Shown here in pieces: positions 24,918 to 33,031 of a stretch of DNA of 64,000 nt (within the stretch, counting starts at the first letter, position 1; each line of letters starts with the position of its first letter). The position numbers and the translations under genes were made by a program. A model generated the notes under the pieces. The model did no database searches and was not told where the DNA came from. It worked only from the letters and a program-made list of their open reading frames with translations. The DNA is taken from NCBI RefSeq assembly GCF_000430545.1, contig NZ_AUMF01000010.1, positions 62,001 through 126,000 of the forward strand, in the 5' to 3' direction. This DNA comes from Tenacibaculum ovolyticum DSM 18103. Lineage in GTDB: Bacteria > Bacteroidota > Bacteroidia > Flavobacteriales > Flavobacteriaceae.

Positions 24918-25580
24918 TTATTTATAGTCTCTCACAAATTTACGATATTGAATAATATCTTGAATAGATAAAACAACCAAATTATGCTCCTCTGCAAACT
25001 GTATAATCGTATCATTTTTAGCCATTGTACCATCGTCATTCATTAATTCACACAGTACAGCTTCAGGTTTTAAACCAGCTAATTTCATTAAATCGATGCT
25101 TCCTTCTGTATGACCTTTTCTTTCTAGTACGCCATTATCATTCGCCCTTAAGGGAAAAATATGACCAGGTTTGGCTAAATCACTACTTTTAGTATTTTCA
25201 TTGCAGGCTACTTGGATCGTTTTTAATCGGTCTTTAGCAGAAACTCCTGTAGTTACACCTTCTTTTGCTTCTATAGTAATTGTAAAAGGTGTTTGAAAAC
25301 TACTTGTGTTTTCCTTCATCATATAAGGTAAATTAAGTAGGTCAGCTTTTTCGTTGGTTAAGCACAAACAAACGATACCACTACACTTTCTAATCATTAA
25401 TGCCATTTGATTAATAGTCATGTTATGAGCAGAGAATATTAAATCACCTTCATTTTCTCTATGGATATCATCAATTAATATAACTCCATTTCCATTTTGA
25501 AGATTTATCAATGCTTTTTCTATCCTTTCTTGACTGTTGTTTCCAAATAGTTTTAATGTATCTAGTTCTGTTATTACCAT
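24918..25580 (-). CDS. ribB: 3,4-dihydroxy-2-butanone-4-phosphate synthase
   Basis: 220 aa, a stand-alone RibB without the RibA (GTP cyclohydrolase II) domain. Family marks: [22 protein letters not shown] (catalytic acidic loop), [63 protein letters not shown] and [12 protein letters not shown]. It converts ribulose 5-phosphate to the four-carbon riboflavin precursor. The partner here is a Crp/Fnr-like gene rather than other rib genes, so it may be a second copy used under one condition. No FMN riboswitch was seen in its leader. Confidence 0.93.
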   Translation of the reverse strand: MVITELDTLKLFGNNSQERIEKALINLQNGNGVILIDDIHRENEGDLIFSAHNMTINQMALMIRKCSGIVCLCLTNEKADLLNLPYMMKENTSSFQTPFTITIEAKEGVTTGVSAKDRLKTIQVACNENTKSSDLAKPGHIFPLRANDNGVLERKGHTEGSIDLMKLAGLKPEAVLCELMNDDGTMAKNDTIIQFAEEHNLVVLSIQDIIQYRKFVRDYK

Positions 25581-25606
25581 TTTAAATTATTTTAATTTTT
25601 CAAGTA

Positions 25607-25650
25607 CAAAACTAATGTTGTTATCAGTCAAATTATTTGACGTAAGTCAA
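25607..25650 (-). promoter_or_regulatory. FNR-like palindrome and -7 box of ribB operon
   Basis: -7 box TAGTTTTG at 25614-25607 (minus). TTGAC-GTAA-GTCAA at 25637-25650 is a perfect 14-bp palindrome with FNR geometry, centred 33 bp from the -7 centre. An overlapping palindrome GTCAAAT-T-ATTTGAC sits at 25627-25641. The leader is about 25 bases, too short for a riboswitch. Confidence 0.62.
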
Positions 25651-25958
25651 TAAATCAATCTTTTCGATTGTTACCTAAAGTATTCTTTATATTGTTTGTT
25701 ATATGTTTAATTACCTAATTTAAACCAATAGAAAATCCGTAAATATTTTCTTCATTCCTTTTCTCATCCCATTCTTTAGCAATAGATACTGTATTAATGT
25801 TTTACCATTCATTGGGCAATGACTTTGTAACATTAGATGTTAATATTTTAGTGATGTTTTTTATCAAATGTATTTCAATAAAATTTTATATAGATAATCG
25901 TTTTGTATTAAAGTTAAAATCTATATAAACATTTGTCTTTACCATTAAATTAATTTAG
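25651..25958. other. Gene-free stretch upstream of ribB
   Basis: About 300 bases. The minus strand at 25725-25810 reads as a short open stretch ending in KEWDEKRNEENIYGFSIGLN and a stop, possibly the end of a lost gene. Nothing else is supported. Confidence 0.35.
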
Positions 25959-26126
25959 TCATATTATACCTTTATGTAAATCATTGATGGCTTTAATATT
26001 AGAAGAACCATAGCCTTTTATTATTTCAAAACCACTCGAGTCTATTAATGTTGCAACATATTCTTGATTAATGAGTTCAATTTTTATATGTTGTAATTCA
26101 GTTATTTCAATTAATGAATTTATCAT
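25959..26126 (-). CDS. Small protein coupled to the FAD oxidoreductase
   Basis: 55 aa (MINSLIEITELQHIKIELI...). Its ATG overlaps the oxidoreductase stop (TAATG at 26128-26124). It reads as a beta-beta-beta-alpha unit: strands around IKIELI, YVATLID and FEIIKGYG, then helix NIKAINDLHKGII. This looks like a HicB/dsRBD-like small domain. No HicA-like partner is beside it. The coupling argues that it is translated; its function is unknown. Confidence 0.55.
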   Translation of the reverse strand: MINSLIEITELQHIKIELINQEYVATLIDSSGFEIIKGYGSSNIKAINDLHKGII

Positions 26127-27043
26127 TATTTCCAATTTTCATTTATTATTTGATGTGTAATTACAGAAGCAACTTCACTACCTTCAGCAATTGAAGAAGT
26201 TACACCGCTCCAGCCAGTTCTAGCATCACCAATAATATAAAAACCTTTAATTTCTGTTTCTTTATTGTCATCAACTTTATAAAGTTCCATTCCAAAGTGA
26301 CCAATTTCAGTCGGTATATTCATCTTTTTAACGAAATCAGTACTTTCAGTTGATTTAGTATCGGGTAAAAAACCACCATCTCTTTCAATGATTGAATCAT
26401 CTATAAGTTTAATAGCTATTAGTTGACCTTTGTTTGAAATAAGTTTTTTAATTTTCTTTTCAACGATTTGTATTCCATTTTTGTTAAGATTAGATATTAA
26501 TTCGTAGTCCGTAACTTTTTCTCCGTTTGTAAAGACAATAATATTTTTTGACCAATGAGAAATTGTTTTTGAAAACATAGGTGCCATTATAGCATCACCA
26601 AAAACAGCCAATTTTTTGTCAGCCATTTCAAAACCATCACAAAATGGGCAAGGATAAACAGATTTACCATATACTTCTAATAAACCTTCAATTCCAATTT
26701 CTTCGATGTTATCTTTATGTCCTGTTGCAACAATAACTCTTTTAGCTGAATATATGTTCTGTTTTGTTTCAACAGAAAACGTATTATTTCTATGCTTTAC
26801 ATATATAGCTTTTTCTTTTTTGTAATTAACAGATTTATATTTTGATAATTGTTGCTTTGCTATTTTGAATATTTCGGAAGGGTGTTTTCCATCTTGAGTT
26901 AAAAAACCATGTGAATGTGTTGTTACAATGTTTCTTGGGTTTTCAGTATTTAATATTAATGTTTTTATTCTACTTCTACCTAAAACCAATCCAGCACTCA
27001 TTCCTGCTGGACCACCTCCAATAATTATTACTTCATAATTCAT
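26126..27043 (-). CDS. NAD(P)/FAD-dependent oxidoreductase, thioredoxin-reductase-like
   Basis: 305 aa. FAD-binding VIIGGGPAGMSAGLVLGRSRIKTLILN, redox pair CPFCDGFE, VFGDAIMAPMFSKTISHWSKNIIVFTN (NAD(P) region), and IKGFYIIGDARTGWSGVTSSIAEGSEVAS at the FAD-ribityl end. The CPFC pair replaces CATC of true thioredoxin reductase. This places it nearer the group that includes dithiol oxidases such as HlmI/GliT/DepH. Substrate unknown. It lies in an operon with a TetR gene and two tiny ORFs. Confidence 0.88.
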   Translation of the reverse strand: MNYEVIIIGGGPAGMSAGLVLGRSRIKTLILNTENPRNIVTTHSHGFLTQDGKHPSEIFKIAKQQLSKYKSVNYKKEKAIYVKHRNNTFSVETKQNIYSAKRVIVATGHKDNIEEIGIEGLLEVYGKSVYPCPFCDGFEMADKKLAVFGDAIMAPMFSKTISHWSKNIIVFTNGEKVTDYELISNLNKNGIQIVEKKIKKLISNKGQLIAIKLIDDSIIERDGGFLPDTKSTESTDFVKKMNIPTEIGHFGMELYKVDDNKETEIKGFYIIGDARTGWSGVTSSIAEGSEVASVITHQIINENWK

Positions 27044-27045
27044 AT

Positions 27046-27159
27046 TTATTGTTTTTTTATTTGTTTTAATTGTAAATTATTAAAAACTACTAATTCTGGG
27101 ACTATTAGAATTCCACTTAATATTAAAGCCCCTTGTTTTATAAAATTTTTACGTTTCAT
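27046..27159 (-). pseudogene. 37-codon ORF: orphan Tat-like signal sequence
   Basis: MKRKNFIKQGALILSGILIV followed by 17 residues and a stop; 5 bases after the TetR stop and 2 before the oxidoreductase start. The first part is a typical Bacteroidetes twin-arginine-like signal peptide with no mature protein after it, so it is most likely the left-over 5' end of a secreted-protein gene. It could instead be a short single-helix membrane peptide. Confidence 0.45.
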
Positions 27160-27164
27160 TTATT

Positions 27165-27710
27165 TTAATGATTTGTAATAGCATTGAAGTATGATACCCA
27201 AGCCATTTCAACAATTTCTTGTAATTTTGATTCATCTTCAAGAATTAAATTTATAGCGGCATCAATTGTTGAAAAATATAGACTTTCTATCCAATCTAAT
27301 GTTAATCGAGGGTTGAATGAACTATTGTTTTTTAGTGTTTCTAATAAATCTCTAAAAATTTGCATCATTTTTCGAAAGTCTAATGATTCTTCTTCCATCC
27401 CTTGATACCCGTTTCTATAGGTATATAAGAAACGGAATTGACATCCACTTTCAATATCACTAAAAAACATTGATTTAAGTTGATATACAGAATCGCTAGA
27501 AGATTTAATTGAATCTTCAGTTTTCTTTAAACAAAGGCTACTTGCATAGGTAATTATTTCCTCAATAAGTGCTGACTTTCCATTAAAGTGTCTATGAAGA
27601 GTTCTTCTATTTAAGTTTATTGATTCTGCAATATCTTCAATTGAAGCAGTAGGGTTTTTGCTAAATACTTTAATCGCTGCTGATATAATTTTTATTTTAG
27701 TATTATTCAT
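27165..27710 (-). CDS. TetR/AcrR-family regulator
   Basis: 181 aa. N-terminal HTH: KIISAAIKVFSKNPTASIEDIAESINLNRRTLHRHFNGKSALIEEI. The helical ligand-binding half has no family-specific motif. It heads its own operon with the FAD oxidoreductase. Two 18-bp palindromes bracket its -7 box, so it almost surely represses itself and the oxidoreductase. Confidence 0.93.
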   Translation of the reverse strand: MNNTKIKIISAAIKVFSKNPTASIEDIAESINLNRRTLHRHFNGKSALIEEIITYASSLCLKKTEDSIKSSSDSVYQLKSMFFSDIESGCQFRFLYTYRNGYQGMEEESLDFRKMMQIFRDLLETLKNNSSFNPRLTLDWIESLYFSTIDAAINLILEDESKLQEIVEMAWVSYFNAITNH

Positions 27711-27712
27711 TA

Positions 27713-27758
27713 TGTCTCAATTATGAGACAAATATACAGTTGTCACATTAATGAGACA
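27713..27758 (-). promoter_or_regulatory. Two TetR operators around the -7 box
   Basis: TGTCTCA-ATTA-TGAGACA (27713-27730, perfect) and TGTCACA-TTAA-TGAGACA (27741-27758, one mismatch), 28 bp start to start. The -7 box TATATTTG (27736-27729) lies between and partly within them. Repression by steric block is expected. Confidence 0.82.
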
Positions 27759-27759
27759 A

Positions 27760-28509
27760 GTTTATTGTGTTTTTTCTAATTAGGTTTTGATATTTACTAT
27801 TTATATAAAACCAATTGAAAAAACGATCATAGTTAACAAAAAGAAGGAACCTTAATTTAGATTTTACCTGGTCTGTATAATAGAAAGTATCATTTCTTTA
27901 TTTAAGTAATTTTTTTTTAAGTTTTTTCTAAATGAATTTATATTCTTCATTAGATCAACTTTGCTAAATGTTTTTAGCTAGTTTATAAACCCTTTTATTG
28001 GTTATAAGTTTTAAAGTTAGTTTTTATAGCTTTATGTTCTCTTTTTTCTAACTAATTAGAAACTTAATAAGAGTAGTTATTTATATATTTTTAATTTTCT
28101 CATATTAAAGCTAACGTTTTGGTTAATAAACGTTACAGTTATTAAGCTAGTAAGAAGAGCTGAAATTGTACTCCTTTGAGCGTTTTTAAAAAGGATACTT
28201 ACGTTGTAAAATACCTAGATACAACATCATTTTTTTCCTTTATTAGTTATAGTAACTTTGATTGAATTAAGATTTATCTATTAATTTTAATTTTTCGTAT
28301 TTGTTACTCTGTATTGTAAACCAAAAAATAACCCATATGTTTTTAGGTTTCTGTTGGTTGAATATTTAATGATTGTTCAAAGACTTATAGATAATTCATA
28401 AAATGATAGGCATTCGAGAAGTATATTTTCAGAATAGATATTAAACAATGTACTTTGAAAAGTTTAGGACGACCTCATAAATCCATTTTAATATAAAGTG
28501 TAAACGATT
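27760..28509. other. Gene-free stretch of 750 bases
   Basis: AT-rich with stops in all frames. I see no RNA gene, strong hairpin or repeat. It separates the TetR operon from the TPR gene and may contain decayed sequence. Confidence 0.5.
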
Positions 28510-28995
28510 TTATATGAATTTTTTTTCTAATTTATCTGAATAATATTCAATTGCTTTTTGATATTCTTGTATGCCCTTATCGATACTTGTTTTTGCAACA
28601 ACATTCAATAGTAAATTCATTGCTTCTTGATGGTTTTCGACATTATACAGGGCCATAGCTTTAAAAACTTTATATTCATTGTTTAATGGAAATTTTTTTA
28701 TTGCTATGTTAAAAAGAGTTATGGATTTTTCATACTCCCCAATGCATCTATAAGTACTCCCTAATCCAAGATAACAACCTTTTAAATCTTCACCGTTTAA
28801 TCCTAATTCAAGTGCTTTTTCATATTTTGGTCGAGCTTCAATTTCTCGTTCCATATTATCGCAAAGCCAAGCATAATGATAGTAGATTTTAGCATTCTTC
28901 GGGTAATCATTAATTAATTCAATGAATATTTTTTCTGAATTAGAATAATTTTTTTGACTTCTTAACTCTATCGCTTTGTTTAATTTTTCAGTCAT
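28510..28995 (-). CDS. Tetratricopeptide-repeat protein
   Basis: 161 aa made of about four TPR units: LNKAIELRSQKNYSNSEKIFIELINDYPKNAKIYYHYAWLCDNM, EARPKYEKALELGLNGEDLKGCYLGLGSTYRCIGEYEKSITLFNIAIKKFP, EYKVFKAMALYNVENHQEAMNLL. No signal peptide, so cytoplasmic; the size and layout match small Bacillus/Bacteroidetes TPR adaptors. Partner unknown. Confidence 0.88.
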   Translation of the reverse strand: MTEKLNKAIELRSQKNYSNSEKIFIELINDYPKNAKIYYHYAWLCDNMEREIEARPKYEKALELGLNGEDLKGCYLGLGSTYRCIGEYEKSITLFNIAIKKFPLNNEYKVFKAMALYNVENHQEAMNLLLNVVAKTSIDKGIQEYQKAIEYYSDKLEKKFI

Positions 28996-29049
28996 TTTTT
29001 TTAGCAGTTCTAATTACTGTTAACTTTTATGTATAAGAAACGTAGGGTA

Positions 29050-29230
29050 GGGGGGCTAAGTATTGTCGTTTCGGTTAGGTACTAAGCCAAATGTAATATT
29101 TTCCTTTTTTGTAGAAAACTCAATTTTATATTTGGCTGTATTTGTTAATACTCACAAACCTTTCGATTTAGCACGAACCCCTAGTTTTTTTATACAACTT
29201 TCTATTTCGTTGTAATTAGCTATAGTTATA
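29050..29230. repeat. Degenerate palindromic element related to 49975-50186
   Basis: Contains AGCCAAAT...ATTTGGCT arms, GTTTCGG, and CTTTCGATTTAGCAC, which matches CTTTCGATTAAGCAC inside the element at 49975-50186. It lies between the TPR and MarR-GNAT genes and looks like a decayed copy of the same class of element. Confidence 0.4.
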
Positions 29231-29236
29231 ATCATA

Positions 29237-30142
29237 CTAAAGGTTTAACTCCCACATTTGCTCTTCTAAATTTTCTTTCCAAAGTGAATGAGTTTTAGTT
29301 TCAGTCATGATAAAACCATTTTTTTCATAAATTGTGTGCGCATTATCTAAACCTATGTGAGTCCAAAGAAAAATATGCTTATATTTTGTTTTTTTAGCAA
29401 AATCTATTAGTTTATTCATTAAAACTCTACCAATTCCAAACCCTCTTAGAGCCGGTGATAAAAAGAAAAAACGTAGTTGCGCTGAGTCATTAGAACGATG
29501 CTGTAAAGCTATTGAACCTTCAACTTTTCCATTTTTTTCAACGACATAAAATACATCTTTTTTTGTATCAAAATTTAGCATAAATTCAGAAAAATCTTTA
29601 GCTACATATGCTTCGAAAATTTCGGTATAACCATAAATGTCAGCATAATATTTTCCATGAAAGTGAGTAACAGTTCCTAAATCACCAGGTTGATGTGTTC
29701 TAATTATTGGTAAGTTTTCTTTTTTAGGATTTAAACAAGAGTAAGCTGTATCAATAGCATTTATTAGTTTGGACTGAGAATCATTGTCAAGTTTTTCAAG
29801 TATACTATTAATTCTTTGGTTTTCAAATTTGTTTATTTCATCTGTAATTTTTTCACCTACGGCTGTTAAGCTTAAATAGTTAGACCTTTTATCATTGTTA
29901 TCTGATATTTTGCTTATGTAACCCTTAGTTGTGTATTTTTTTATTATTCTAGAAGCATAACCAGTATCAATATGTAATGTTTCAGATAGTTCTTTTAATG
30001 TTAATTTGTTGTGAATGCTTAATTCATACAAAATACGAGTTTCGGTAACAGAAAAATTATTATTGTAATTCGAATCAAAAACTTTTAATCTGTTAAAATA
30101 ATCTCGATTAAATTTTCTTATTAGTTCTATTTTATTTGACAT
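29237..30142 (-). CDS. MarR HTH - GNAT acetyltransferase fusion
   Basis: 301 aa from MSNKIELIRKF. Residues 1-145 form a MarR winged helix (SVTETRILYELSIHNKLTLKELSETLHIDTGYASRIIKKYTTKGYISK); residues 150-301 form a GNAT domain with acetyl-CoA motif FFLSPALRGFGIGRVLMNKLIDFAKK and late NAHTIYEKNGFIMTETK. This bifunctional layout is widespread. It may acetylate a small molecule whose gene it controls. Upstream TTTGTCAAATATAGTG may hold its own operator. Confidence 0.92.
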   Translation of the reverse strand: MSNKIELIRKFNRDYFNRLKVFDSNYNNNFSVTETRILYELSIHNKLTLKELSETLHIDTGYASRIIKKYTTKGYISKISDNNDKRSNYLSLTAVGEKITDEINKFENQRINSILEKLDNDSQSKLINAIDTAYSCLNPKKENLPIIRTHQPGDLGTVTHFHGKYYADIYGYTEIFEAYVAKDFSEFMLNFDTKKDVFYVVEKNGKVEGSIALQHRSNDSAQLRFFFLSPALRGFGIGRVLMNKLIDFAKKTKYKHIFLWTHIGLDNAHTIYEKNGFIMTETKTHSLWKENLEEQMWELNL

Positions 30143-30371
30143 AAACATTTATTTAATTGACTTTGTCAAATATAGTGAAATTAATTTAATCTTATTAACT
30201 CTTCTAGGTAATTTTATATTCTATTGGTTGTCTTGAAGTTTAAATTTCTACTCTTGATAAATTTTGGGCAATGAATAGCAACGTTTTGCAAAGCTTTGTT
30301 TTAATGTAATTTAGGTTTCGTCTATACTTTATTTTTAATTTGGTTAGATATCATAATTATATATTTGACTA

Positions 30372-30605
30372 TTATTTTTCAAATATTTGTGTATAGGCTT
30401 TTTTCATTTGTTCTATTTCGCCATCATATAGCTCTTTGTAGAGTTTTCGCTTTCTACTTGCAAGTTTTCCTTTATTTTGAAGGAGGAATAAAATCATACG
30501 ATCAATTTTATTATCAGAAATATCTACTATGTTTTGTCTTTTACTCTTTAGTTCATCATAGCATTGTAGAAAAAGAAGTTCTTCTGTAATACCTATTGTA
30601 ACTGT
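30372..30605 (-). pseudogene. Fic-like protein C-terminal remnant
   Basis: An open frame without a start codon that reads ITEELLFLQCYDELKSKRQN, then NIVDISDNKIDRMILFLLQN and KGKLASRKRKLYKEL, then a stop. The LSDxKID...LIxxNxGxLSxxKRxK...FxELxxxEI pattern is the C-terminal helical tail of Bacteroidetes Fic-family proteins. The AMPylation core (HPFxxGNGR) is missing, so it is a remnant. The in-frame stop at 30606-30608 marks its broken 5' end. Confidence 0.5.
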
Positions 30606-30857
30606 TTATTGTATTGCTTTTGGTAAAAATACTGTATGATTTGTTTGATCTGGATACCTGAATAACGCTTCTATATCTGACGCATTATTAACTATCATTT
30701 CACCTGAATCGTTCAAGCGACTTTTTCCGTCATTCTGAAAAACGTAATTTACTCCGTTATCACAGCTAATTAATAGTAGAAATGAAAATAATATGAGAAT
30801 GTTTTTCTGAAATTCTATTTTTTTTGATAATGAAGCATAAAGTTTAGTGTAAAATGC
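30606..30857 (-). pseudogene. Lipoprotein-like reading frame lacking a start codon
   Basis: Open frame from the stop of the neighbouring membrane protein gene to a TAA at 30606. It contains a lipoprotein signal (ILILFSFLLLISCDNG) and about 55 further residues (NYVFQNDGKSRLNDSGEMIV...), but no ATG, GTG or TTG precedes the signal. It is either a decayed gene or uses an unusual start (ATA/ATT) next to the upstream stop. It directly abuts the Fic remnant in the same frame. Confidence 0.4.
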
Positions 30858-30860
30858 GTT

Positions 30861-31346
30861 TTAGTGCATACTTACACCTTGTTGTACGCTAGATTTTCTA
30901 TTTTTTATTATTCTTATTAAACTTGGAATTACAGCCGTTATTAGAGAAATACCTAGAATCAATCCGTAATTGACTTCATTATATCTGAGTCTTCGAATTC
31001 CATCATCACATGCAGTACATTCAACTACTTTCAAGTTCGCATCAATAGTGCAAACTCCTGTCAACATTACCACAAAGATCAAAATCGCTATTACGGAATT
31101 GATAGTAATCTTGCTGATTGGCTTAGTAAATAAGTCTAAAGCAAGTAATAATAAGGTAATTCCGAAACTAGGATAGTAAACTGGAGAAGCAAATAAATAA
31201 AAGTTCTTTCCAACGAATCGGATTCGATTATTAGTTGTCCATTGATATAAATCCAGTACTGTACTTCTCAAAAATGATTCAAGAAATATTGAAAGTCCAG
31301 TCCCTATCAAAAAGAACACCAGTCCTATTATTGTTTTTGTCTTCAT
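30861..31346 (-). CDS. Small four-TM membrane protein
   Basis: 161 aa, unrecognised. Hydrophobic helices: TIIGLVFFLIGTGLSIFLESFL, VYYPSFGITLLLLALDLF, INSVIAILIFVVMLTGVCTI and GLILGISLITAVIPSLI. A CTACDDG segment with two Cys lies in a loop. A palindromic repeat (31364-31411), also found at 50947-50994, lies just upstream of its start; in both places it precedes a minus-strand orphan gene, as in a gene cassette. Confidence 0.65.
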   Translation of the reverse strand: MKTKTIIGLVFFLIGTGLSIFLESFLRSTVLDLYQWTTNNRIRFVGKNFYLFASPVYYPSFGITLLLLALDLFTKPISKITINSVIAILIFVVMLTGVCTIDANLKVVECTACDDGIRRLRYNEVNYGLILGISLITAVIPSLIRIIKNRKSSVQQGVSMH

Positions 31347-31363
31347 TCAAATTCTTGCTTACG

Positions 31364-31411
31364 TACAACAACGAGCTGTATGTACCAGTACATATATTTC
31401 CATTATGTTTT
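31364..31411. repeat. 48-bp repeat, copy 1 (TACAACAACG...GTACATATAT)
   Basis: Shares about 42 of 48 bases with 50947-50994. Internal palindrome ATGTAC/GTACAT. Each copy lies 10-18 bases before the start of a minus-strand orphan gene. Confidence 0.75.
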
Positions 31412-31883
31412 AAAACAAATTAAATACAATTGATAGAGTTTATGATAATGAATACTAAATTTAAAATATGTTAAATAGTATTTGTAGCACAGTATTTTAA
31501 AGAGGAAAGGTAAATAAACATTTTAGGGATAAATAAAATATGTGTCGAATTAAACGTTTAATTCGACACATATGAAAAAATGATTAATTCTTATTAAGCG
31601 CTTATCTAAAGATTTTTCTTGTAAAGCCAAATAAAAATACAATAAAACTTAGGTTAAGCACCAAAATTTCCACTAAGCTTTTTTGTCTGCTAAAATATTA
31701 TTAACATAATCATTTGTTGTTTTTTTACTCTGTATAGCCTTTATTATAATCCATTCTATATTTTCTCAATCAGATTCAAGTTCAAAATATCAAAGTCAAA
31801 TAAGTATGATATTTTCCGATCATATTCTTGTCTTCTCACTGCTATCACTTATATAAAATGTTGTGGACTTTTACACTAAGCTA
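31412..31883. other. Gene-free stretch with a 36-bp palindrome
   Basis: Besides the palindrome at 31538-31573, the minus strand at 31683-31775 carries a short open stretch ending EWIIIKAIQSKKTTNDYVNN and then a stop. It may be the end of a lost gene. Nothing else is supported. Confidence 0.4.
31538..31573. repeat. Perfect 36-bp palindrome
   Basis: ATATGTGTCGAATTAAAC joined directly to its reverse complement, no spacer. It is too long and loop-free for an ordinary terminator, although flanking A/T runs could allow that. It could be a dyad binding site, a recombination joint or a REP-like element. Confidence 0.7.
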
Positions 31884-32813
31884 CTAAAAATAATTATTCT
31901 CTAGGCGGGCTTGAGCTTTCTCAATAATTTTCTTGTAACTACTACCCATGGTTGACATTTTTTTGATAGCTGCTTTAACAAGTTCATAGTTAGCATTTGT
32001 AGGTACAGCATTTCTGCTCATAGTTTTATGAGTAGGAACAAAATTTACCTTAGCAGTTGCAGTCTTCTCAACAGGTGTTCCATCTTTAACCCTTTTTTGA
32101 AGTTCAGTGGCTTTTTTTGCATATTTATCGTCCAAAACAATATATGCATCAAATGATAATTTTCCATCAGCTAATTGATTAACTAAATCTGCTTGCAAGG
32201 CAACAAACCTACGAAAGGTTTCTAAATCTGCAGCCACTCGTATTCTTGTTGCGTCAAAAGCTCCTTGTAGCTCTATATCTTTTTCACTTTGAATGAGTCG
32301 GTAATAAATAGCTGTTGTTGTAACAGCTTCTTCACCAAAAGTCTCGTTATCTTGAATGTTGATAGATGATGCATACAGAAAAGCAATTGTACCAGGTGCT
32401 AATCGACTCATAGAAAATGCTAAACTAGCTGCAGCTGTAGAAGAAGACTTAGCAGCTTCGGCAACTGAAACTACCATATCAGAATATGCATCAATTGCCT
32501 CTGGGCTTGTGGATGCTTGTGGGTTTTTTGGGTCTGTAGCTACTTTCGCAGCTTTTAAAGCAGAAGTTACTACACCAGCAATCTTGTCTAAACTAAATTC
32601 ACTTGTGTATTCTGTTTTGATGTTGGCTTGATATTGAGTTTCTCTAGCATCATCAATCTTAGCACTTTCTAAGTGACTGTCAATTTGATGATAAAACGTT
32701 GCTTTGTTGGATGCTTCTTGGTCTTTTATCATCGCTTCAAGCTTATCAATTTGTTGTTTAGCGTTAACGGTTTTATCGGCTACACGCTCTACACTTGGAG
32801 TTCTACACGCCAT
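31884..32813 (-). CDS. Helical-hairpin protein (alpha-pore-former-like), unknown
   Basis: 309 aa, predicted almost all alpha-helical. A central Ala/Ser-rich hydrophobic stretch (about 114-150: VVSVAEAAKSSSTAAASLAF through SRLAPGTIAFLYASSINI) forms a potential membrane hairpin between long amphipathic helices (VNAKQQIDKLEAMIKDQEAS before; RIRVAADLETFRRFVALQAD after). That layout recalls alpha-pore-forming toxins such as ClyA or XaxA, though I cannot show homology. No signal peptide, so export would be non-classical. It is last in the seven-gene cluster led by the GDSL hydrolase. Confidence 0.65.
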   Translation of the reverse strand: MACRTPSVERVADKTVNAKQQIDKLEAMIKDQEASNKATFYHQIDSHLESAKIDDARETQYQANIKTEYTSEFSLDKIAGVVTSALKAAKVATDPKNPQASTSPEAIDAYSDMVVSVAEAAKSSSTAAASLAFSMSRLAPGTIAFLYASSINIQDNETFGEEAVTTTAIYYRLIQSEKDIELQGAFDATRIRVAADLETFRRFVALQADLVNQLADGKLSFDAYIVLDDKYAKKATELQKRVKDGTPVEKTATAKVNFVPTHKTMSRNAVPTNANYELVKAAIKKMSTMGSSYKKIIEKAQARLENNYF

Positions 32814-33031
32814 GTTCTTATTATTTTAATTTTCCCTACTCGTAAGGCTTTTTGGAAAACGCCCCGTTTATTTTGTGGTCTCTGGACTCCACATATTATA
32901 TTCAGTATTCATTTTAGATAGGCAGTCAGCTAGTCTTTGCATACCTTTTTTTAGTCTCCCTATTTTTAAGCAATAGCATATCACCTAATTTTTACATTAT
33001 TGATGATGTTTTGTTTTATTCAGGAACTATC

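Noticed and set aside
25581..25620. FMN riboswitch before ribB
   Set aside because: The leader after the -7 box is about 25 bases, and I see none of the conserved RFN-element segments.
29146..29229. 27-codon minus-strand ORF (MIITIANYNEIESCIKKL...)
   Set aside because: It lies inside a degenerate palindromic element, has no ribosome site or relatives I know, and shares repeat sequence with 50 kb.
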